A stretch of DNA of 64,000 nucleotides from Poseidonocella sedimentorum (GTDB lineage: Bacteria > Pseudomonadota > Alphaproteobacteria > Rhodobacterales > Rhodobacteraceae). Below the pieces are notes generated by a model, which ran no database searches, was not told where the DNA came from, and was given only the letters and a program-made list of their open reading frames with translations. Of this stretch, positions 16,187-24,600 are shown in pieces (within the stretch, counting starts at the first letter, position 1; each line of letters starts with the position of its first letter). Location of the stretch: assembly GCF_900116005.1 (NCBI RefSeq), contig NZ_FOYI01000006.1, forward strand, positions 1 through 64,000, read 5' to 3'. A program made the position numbers and the translations under genes.

Positions 16187-17323
16187 GTGAGCGACGAACA
16201 GGGCATCGTGGGGGAGGCTTCCGGCGAGGAGGCCGCAGCAGAGACGCAGGCGCGGAAATTCGACATCAAGTCATCGCGAACATTCGCGCCATGGCTGGCA
16301 TCGGTCGGGGGCTCTTTGGCCTTTTCCACCTATCAGGTCGGCAAGCTTTTCATGATCGGTGTGCAGCCGAAAACCGGGCGGTTGTCGATTTACGAGCGTT
16401 CCTTTCCCCGCTGCATGGGCCTCGGCGTGGAGCAGCGCGAGGGGCGGACGACGCTGTGGATGTCGTCGCTCTACCAGCTCTGGCGGATCGAGAATTTCCT
16501 CGATCCCGGGGCCCGTACGAACGATGGCTATGACGCGGTTTTCGTCCCCGTCGAGGGGCGCACCACGGGCGATATCGACATCCACGACATTCACGGCAGT
16601 CCCGACAGCGCCCATCCCGCCTTCGTGGCCACGCGGTTCAACTGCCTCGCGACGCTGGACCGGGTCCATTCATTCAAGCCGGTCTGGATGCCGCCCTTCG
16701 TGGACCGTCTCGCCGCGGAAGATCGCTGCCATCTCAACGGCTTCACCATGGAGGACGGGGTGCCGGCCTATGCGACCTGCGTGGCCCGGACCAACGTCGG
16801 CGGCACCTGGCGCGATCACCGGCAATCAGGCGGGATCGTGATCGACGTACGCACCGGCGAGACTGTGGCCGAGGGGCTCAGCATGCCCCATTCGCCGCGG
16901 CTCTACGGCGGCGAGCTCTACGTGCTGCAATCGGGCCTTGGCGAATTCGGACGGATTGACCGCGCGACGGGCAAGTTCGAGCCGCTGTGCTTCCTGCCCG
17001 GCTTCGTGCGCGGGGTCACTTTCGTCGGCGATCACGCGATTATCGGGGTCTCGCGCCCGCGCAAGGAAGAGACCTTCCGCGAGCTTCAGGTCGATGCGCG
17101 GCTGGAGGCGGAGGGGCTCGAGCCCAAATCCATGATCGCCGTGGTGAACCTCAAGACCGGCGATATCGAGCACACGCTGGAGATCACCGGCGTGGTGCAG
17201 GAGCTTTACGACGTGGCCTTCCTGCCCGGGATAACGCGGCCCAAGATCCTTGGCTTCAAGACGCCCGAAATCCGGTTCCAGATCCGCCCCGCGCCCTATG
17301 CCCACACCCCGCAAACCGAGTGA
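16187..17323 (+). CDS. TIGR03032-like protein of unknown function
   Basis: 378 residues from the GTG at 16187, chosen because TTGGAG lies at a proper distance; an ATG at 16181 is also possible but sits directly on that site. After an acidic, variable N-terminus the conserved start FAPWLASVGGSLAFSTYQVGKL matches my memory of the TIGR03032 family. The rest alternates short beta strands and loops in a beta-propeller-like pattern (NCLATLDRVHSFKPVW, PHSPRLYGGELYVLQSGLGE). No signal peptide is present. It is followed after 4 bp by a glycosyltransferase-like gene and lies upstream of the giant secreted protein, so it may take part in its modification or export, which is inference. Biochemical function is unknown. 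Confidence 0.75.
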   Translation: MSDEQGIVGEASGEEAAAETQARKFDIKSSRTFAPWLASVGGSLAFSTYQVGKLFMIGVQPKTGRLSIYERSFPRCMGLGVEQREGRTTLWMSSLYQLWRIENFLDPGARTNDGYDAVFVPVEGRTTGDIDIHDIHGSPDSAHPAFVATRFNCLATLDRVHSFKPVWMPPFVDRLAAEDRCHLNGFTMEDGVPAYATCVARTNVGGTWRDHRQSGGIVIDVRTGETVAEGLSMPHSPRLYGGELYVLQSGLGEFGRIDRATGKFEPLCFLPGFVRGVTFVGDHAIIGVSRPRKEETFRELQVDARLEAEGLEPKSMIAVVNLKTGDIEHTLEITGVVQELYDVAFLPGITRPKILGFKTPEIRFQIRPAPYAHTPQTE

Positions 17324-17327
17324 CGCG

Positions 17328-18542
17328 ATGGTCCCCCGGATCCTGTTTGCCTGGGAGTTGGGGGCCAATTTCGGTCACGCGACAAAGATCACCCAGGTGG
17401 CCGCCGCCCTGCGCGGGCGCGCTGACGTCTGGGTCGCGGCGCGCGATCCGCAGGCGATCCGCGCCATGGCGCCGGGCGCGGATATCCATCTGTTGCCCGC
17501 GCCCTACGGGCCGACGCGCCGTCTGACCAAGGGCGAGGCCGGCGGGGCGAATTACTCGGGGCTGCTGCTGACCGAAGGCTGGGACGCGCCCGAAGGGCTT
17601 GCCGCGCGCGTCGAAGCCTGGCGCGGTCTGGTGGATCTGCTGCGCCCTGCCGCGATCGTGGCGCAGGCCGCGCCGACGGCGATGCTTGCCGGCCTTGGGC
17701 AGGGGATCCCCCGCGTCGTGCTCGGCTCGGGCTATGACAACCCGCCAGTTGCCGATCCGATGCCCGCGTTCGATCGCGGAACCCCGGAGGCGGAGCGCCT
17801 CGCCGCGGCCCAGCATGCGCAGGTTCTGGAGGTGGTGAACGCCGCCCGGGCGCGGCTGGGCGAGCCGGCCTTGCCGCGGCTGTCGGAGGTGTTTCGCCCC
17901 GATCTGTCGCTGCTCATGACGTGGGAGCTTGCCGATCACTACGCCCCGCGCGGAGAGATCGAGGCCGAACCGGCGCGCTACCTCGGGGCGCTGGCGACCA
18001 CGGGCACGGGGCAGGCGGCGGCGTGGCGGGGCAATGGCCGGCCGCGCATCTTCGCCTATCTGCGGCCGGGATCGCCGAGCGCGGGCGCGGGTTTCGGCGC
18101 GCTGGACCATCTGGGACCGGAGTCCGATATCATCCTCTCCGCCCCGGGAATTCCGCCCGGCGACGCCAAGCGCCTCCGGGCGCGCTCGGTGCAGGTGTTC
18201 GATGCGCCGGTGCGGCTCGACCCCCTGCTCGAAAGCTGCGATCTCGGGGTCTCGCATGGCAGCAACGGATTGAGCAGCCTGATGCTTTCACACGGTATTC
18301 CGCAGGTGGGCCTGCCCGGTCATGTCGAACAGATGCTCTTCACCCGGACCCTCGCCAGATCGCGGCTCGGGCTGGGGCTCGGCGGGCGCTACGGCGCGGA
18401 GGAGGTGGTCGCGCTGATCCGGCGCTGCCTCGGCGATGAGGCGATGCGCCAGCGGGTCGCGGAGGCGGCGCAAGGGTTGCGAGATCCCGGCGCGCTTGAC
18501 CCTGCGGAAACCGCGGCCGAATCACTTCTCGCATTGCTGTGA
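17328..18542 (+). CDS. GT-B fold glycosyltransferase-like protein (UGT/MGT type)
   Basis: 404 residues from the ATG at 17328; longer frames would run into the preceding gene. N-terminus ILFAWELGANFGHATKITQ has the glycine-rich acceptor-side opening of UDP-glycosyltransferase-like proteins. The C-terminal half holds LGVSHGSNGLSSLMLSHGIPQVGLPGHVEQMLFTRTL, the position of the nucleotide-sugar binding site (the His and the downstream Glu-Gln pair). The typical donor signature is loose, so the sugar is unknown. It is soluble. Four bases separate it from the TIGR03032-like gene; the giant adhesin-like gene starts 157 bp later. A role in glycosylating a surface product is plausible but inferred. Confidence 0.7.
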   Translation: MVPRILFAWELGANFGHATKITQVAAALRGRADVWVAARDPQAIRAMAPGADIHLLPAPYGPTRRLTKGEAGGANYSGLLLTEGWDAPEGLAARVEAWRGLVDLLRPAAIVAQAAPTAMLAGLGQGIPRVVLGSGYDNPPVADPMPAFDRGTPEAERLAAAQHAQVLEVVNAARARLGEPALPRLSEVFRPDLSLLMTWELADHYAPRGEIEAEPARYLGALATTGTGQAAAWRGNGRPRIFAYLRPGSPSAGAGFGALDHLGPESDIILSAPGIPPGDAKRLRARSVQVFDAPVRLDPLLESCDLGVSHGSNGLSSLMLSHGIPQVGLPGHVEQMLFTRTLARSRLGLGLGGRYGAEEVVALIRRCLGDEAMRQRVAEAAQGLRDPGALDPAETAAESLLALL

Positions 18543-18699
18543 AATCGCGTCTGGGGCCGGTTTCGCCGCGCCGCAGAAACCGCGCATATGTCTGAAACGT
18601 CTTAAAATTATTCGTTACGGATTTTGGTGAACGTCAGGTTAACATTAAGAGGATTGCAGCGGACTTTTTTTGACATTCTTTACACAGAGGTATTGACCC

Positions 18700-21600
18700 A
18701 TGGGGGGAAATTACGGCGCTCGTTTCATTAAAGGTGAAACTAACGAGTACGAGAATGCAGGCTACCGCGTCTCTGGCATTGGTGATGTAAACGGCGACGG
18801 GATCGGCGATTTCGCGGTCACCGCTCAGGAAGGCCGCAACGAGTACAGCAACGAGACAGGGTCGGTCTACGTGGTCTTCGGCCAGGAGGAGGCCGAGCTC
18901 ACTCTCAACCTCGAGGATCTTGACGGAACCAACGGTTTCGAGATCACCTCCGACACCCAGGTCAGCGATTACAGTTACCGTTCAGTCTTTGGCTCGACCG
19001 TGGTCGGGCTCGGCGACGTCAATGGCGATGGCTACGCCGATTTCGGCATCGTCGAGAACACGACAGACTTCGTCAGCACAGGAAGCTATTACGGATATTA
19101 TGGCTACTACGGCGGCGACTATGTCCCCGGTGAGGGCGTCGCCTATGTGATCTTCGGCGGTCAGGATTTCTCGGGCGCCTCCCACGAGGTCGACGATCTG
19201 GATCACGTCCGCTTCGACGCCAACGGCGAAATCATCGACATGGTCAATCTCGGGGACCTCAATGGCGACGGGTTCTCCGATTTCGGCCTCGTCGAGACAC
19301 AGCGGTACGAAAGCACGTCGTTCAATCGCGTGTATGTCTACGACGCGAATGACAACGGCGTTTACGACTACGACCCCGACACCAACCCCGATGAATACAT
19401 CGCCTGGACACAGTACTACGATACCTCGGTCGACAATGTGACCAGCCATGTGATCTTCGGCACCGATGAGGAGGCCACCGCCTTCGATCCGATCGCGAAT
19501 GAGGGCGGCAGCAGCGTCATCGTTGATCTCGCCGATGTCGATGGGGACGGAGGGTTCAAGGTCGACCTTGGCCAGATCCTCGGCGGCTACGGATTTTACG
19601 GCGAGTTCGGACTGGCCCTCTCGGAGTTCGATTCCGGGAGCGTGGGCGGCTATGGCTACTACGAGGACTCGGGCGCGGAGCTTTCGGGCGCGGTGGATCT
19701 CAACGGCGACGGATTCGACGATCTGGTGAGCCGCCGGGGCTATGTCGATGTCTACGGCGAGGGGACGAGCTACTACTTCCGCGGGCCCGACGACGACGGG
19801 TATACCGGCGACGCTTACGACTACTCAGGCTATTTCGCCTATGCGTCGAACCCGGTGGTGACCGACAGCTACAGCGGCACTGACGTGGATGTCTACGTCC
19901 AGTCGTTCGACGAGGGTCAGGACAACGTGACCGCGGGGTTGGGCAACTTCTCCGGCGACGACGCGCCCGAAGAACTGGCCGTGCTCGGTTTCGCCAGTGA
20001 CAGCGATTTTTCCCAGATCCCGACCCGCTTCGCCGTCGATGGCGTTTATGTGCTGAACGGGCGGAACGATATTTTCGACGATGGCTTCATCACGCTCGAT
20101 GCGGACGCGGTCAACGACGGCGATGCGAGCTTCTTCTACTCCTATCAGACCTACGTGGATGGGGACGGGGAGGAGCGCACCTCATGGTTTGACATCGAGG
20201 TCATTCTCGGGGTCGGCGATGCGAGCGGCGACGGCATTGACGACATGCTCATCGCGGGCACGCGCTACAACGTCGAAAACGGCTTCCACATCGAGGCCTA
20301 TCTGGTGCTCGGCACCGAAGAGAGCCGGTCCGGCGTCTTCAGCCTTGAGGATCTCCTGGCGTCAGACGGGGCCTATGTGTACGCGACCGACAGGATCTAC
20401 TACGACGATCCGCTGGTCTTCGCCGCGGCGGGCGATGTGAACGGCGACGGGATCGCCGATATCCTCGTGGGCGATGCGAATGGCGAGGATGGCGACGGCG
20501 AGGCGATTGTCATTCACGGGGGCATCGATGCCGCCGAAGCGGCCGACAATGCCGATGGCGAAGACGACAACATCATCGCTGTCGAAAACCTGAACGTGGA
20601 CGTGGACACCGGCCTCGTGCCGATCGAAATCTCGATAGAGCAGGGGTACAGAAACGTCTTGGAGGGCGACAGCTCCCCGGTGGACGTTGTCTTCACCCTG
20701 ACGCGGACGGGCGATCTTACGTCGGAAGTCACGGTCGACTTCCAGGTCGAAGGCGGCTCGAACGGCTATCTGAACTACTTCACCGATGCGGCGGCCGAAG
20801 ATTTCGAGGGCGGCGCCTTCCCGAGCGGGACCGTGACCTTTGAGTCCGGCAGTGACACCGCGCTGCTCACGATCCAGATCGCGGGCGATCTGGTGGACGA
20901 AAGCTCTGAGGACTTCTCGGTCGTCCTGTCGAACCCCACCACGGACAACGCGGCCCCGGTGGTCATCGACGAAGGGCGCGGCTCGGGATATATCAACGAC
21001 AACGACGCCCCGGTGTATCTGCGGATCTACAACAGCTACGTGACCGAGGGCGATCCGGGCGACGATGTGGTCATGTCCTTCCAGGTCTCGCGCAGCGGCA
21101 AGACCGACACGGCGGTGAGCGTCGACTATGTGGTCTCGCCCTACAGTTCGGCCACTTACACGATCGAGAATGAGGATATCGAAGGGACCCTGCCGCTCAC
21201 CGGCACGCTCACCTTCGCCGCCGGAGAGACCTTTGCCTACATCCAGGTGCCGATCAATGAGGATGATCTCATCGAAGGCACCGAATACATGGAGGTGACC
21301 CTCTCGAACGCGGTCGCCGACACCGGCAACACCCAGATCTCGGACGGCTACGCTATCGGTACTCTCTACGACGATGACTTCCCGGTGCAATTCGCGGTGA
21401 ACAACACCAGCGCGACCGAGACCGACGACAGTGATGTGGAGATGAGCTTCACCATCACCCGCTCGGGCGATACCACGGTTGCGGCGACGGTCGATTACCG
21501 GCTGGAATCCAGCTCGGCGAGCGCGGATGATTTCTCCGATGGGTTCATCGATCCCGACACCGGCTTGCCTTACGAAGGGACGCTGGAATTCGCGGCGGGT

Positions 21601-24600
21601 GAGACGACCAAGACCGTCACCATGCAAATCGCGCCCGACAACGTGACCGAGGGGACCGAGCGGGTCGATATTATTCTGTCCAACCCGACGGCCGAAAGCT
21701 CCGATGCGCCGGAAATCATCGACGGACGCGGCAACGGCTTCATATATGATGACGATCTGCCGGTCGCCTTCAGGACGAGCGACGCCTCTGTGACCGAGGG
21801 CGATCCCGGCACGGACCGGACCTTGACCTTCACCATCATCCGCTCCGGCCCGACGGATGTCGAAGGGACGGTCGATTTCTCGCTGGAGGCCTATGACGGC
21901 TCCAATTCGGCGGATGCGGATGATTTCGTATCGGGCTTCCCGCAATCGGGAACGCTGACCTTCGGCGCGGGCGAGACGCAGAAAACCGTGACCGCGGTTG
22001 TCTCGGGCGACAACGAGATCGAGGGCACGGAGTATGTGCAGATCGTGCTCTCCAATCCCACGGCCGTGGGCGAGAACGCTCAGATAACAAGCGGCACGCG
22101 CTACGGCTACATCTACAATGATGACCACCCGGTCGTCTTCTCGGCGTCCGGCGCGACAGTCACCGAAGGCGATGAGGGCGAGACCACCGAAATGGTTTTC
22201 GTGGTCTATCGCAGCGGGGAAACGTCGGTCGCGGCAACGCTCGACTATGCGGTCGGGACCTATTCCAGCTCGCAGGAGGCCGATGCCGATGACCTCGCCA
22301 CCGACTTCCCGACCTCGGGGACGGTGAGCTTCGCGGTCGGGGAGACCAGGAAGGAGATCGTGGTCCAGGTTCAGGGCGACAACACGCAGGAGAGCGACGA
22401 GTTCTTCCAGATCGTCTTCTCCAACCCCGATGCCGATGGGGTCGCGACGCGGCTCGATACCGGATCGGTCCTCGGCCGGATCAACAACGATGATGTCCCG
22501 GTCAATTTCTACACCGGTTCTGCCTCCGTCACGGAAGGCCAGGGGGGCGCGCTGACGCCGCTCACCTTCACCATCTACCGCAATGGCGAGACCGATGTCG
22601 CAGCCTCGGTGGATTACGAACTCACCCCCTTTGCCGATGCGCTCCTGACGGCGGAATCCCCCGATTTCCAGGGCGGGCTGCCGCGCACCGGCACTGTGGA
22701 GTTCGCCGCGGGCGAGACCTCCAAGACCGTGAGCTTCCAGGTCAGGGACGACGAGGTCTTCGAGGAGTTGGAATATGTCGAGTTCCGGCTGAGCAACCCC
22801 TCCGCGCCGGACAATCCGCAAGGCGCGACCGCGAATACCGGGGTCAATTACGGCTACATCTATGACGATGAGAAGCCGGTTGATTTCCGGGTCTTCGGCG
22901 CGACCACGACCGAGAAGGATCCGGGCGAAACCTCGACGCTCCAGTTCCTGATCCAGCGCTCGGGCGATACCTCCATCGCGGCCTCGATCGACTACAAGGT
23001 CTCGACCTACCCCTACAGCGGCGCGACCGACGCGGATGTGGACGGCACGCTGCCGATGTCCGGCACGGTGAGCTTCGCGGCGGGCGAAACGCAGAAATTC
23101 GTCGATGTGACGGTGCTCGGGGATGATGCCTTCGAGGGCACCGAGTACCTGCAGATCGACATCTCCAACCCGGTGGCCGATGATCCGGACGCGGTGACGC
23201 GGATCACCACCTCGCGGAACTACGGCTATATCAACGACGACGACGTGCCGACCTATTTCCGCGTCTATGGCTACAGCGCGGTCGAGGGTGACAGCGGAGA
23301 TACCAACACCGTCTCCTTCCTCGTGAGCCGCACGGGCGACACCTCGGCAGCCGCCTCGGTCGATTACAACATCGCCGGAGGGACCGCCAACGCGGCCGAC
23401 TTCGACAGCAGCTGGCCCACCTCGGGCACGCTCTCCTTCGCGGCGGGCGAGACCTCCAAGACCGTGACGCTCCAGATCGCGGGCGACGAGGACGTGGAGG
23501 GGGATGAATACACCTACATGACCCTCTCGAACCCGGTGTCGGATGACGCGGGCATCGAGGCGCGCCTGTCGAATAGCTCCGCCTATGCGGTCATCACCAA
23601 CGATGACTTCCCGGCCTATATCCAGGTCAATTACTCGTCCTACATCTACGAAGGCGATCCGGGCGATGCCAACGTGCTGTCCTTCACCCTGACCCGGTCG
23701 GGCGACACCTCGTCGAGCGTCAGCGTGGACTACACCTTCGCGGGCGACAGCTACACCCCGCTCGGCGCCGATGACTTCGAAGGCGGGCTGCCGCAATCGG
23801 GCACGGTCACCTTCGCCGCGGGCCAGACCTCCAAGACGGTGTCCTTCGCGGTGCTGGAGGATGAGGAGATCGAGGGCAACGAGCGCGGCCGTCTGACCAT
23901 CTCCAACCCCACAATCATCTCGGGCGACGCGGAGGCCACGGCGCAGATCACCCGCGCGATCGGCTACGGCATTGTCTACAACGACGATTTCGCGCCGAGC
24001 ATCCAGATGCTGGCCAATGGCTCGCAATGGGGCACATCGGTCAACGAGGGCAACTCGGGCTACACCGACGTCATCCTGACCTTCGTCCGCGAGGGCGACA
24101 CCGACGGCGACGTGACGGTCAACTTCGATCTGCAGACCAACGTGGGCTCGGTCTTTGCCGCCGACAGCAACGATATCGAGGGCTTCCTGCCGGGCGTCGG
24201 CAAATCGGTCACGATCCTCGACGGCGAGACCACGGCGACCTACACCGTGCGCATCAACGGCGATGGGATCATCGAGGCCAACGAGAGCTTCTGGGCCCAG
24301 ATCACCTCGGTCAATGCCGCGCCGGGCAAATCCTATGACCTGAAGAACAGCTCGACCTCGATCACCATCCGCAACGACGACGGCCGCCCGCCGATCCCCG
24401 AGCTGCCCTTCGACGTGGACGGCGACGGCGTGATCGAACCGGGCGAGTTCATCCGGGTCGAGGCCGATGTCTTCGGCGATCCGCATATCGTCACGCTCGA
24501 CGGGCTTGGCTACGACTTCCAGGCGGTCGGGGAATACGTGCTGGTCGAGACGGTCGACGGGGTCGACAATCCCTTCTCGGTCCAGGTCCGCTTCGAGGCC

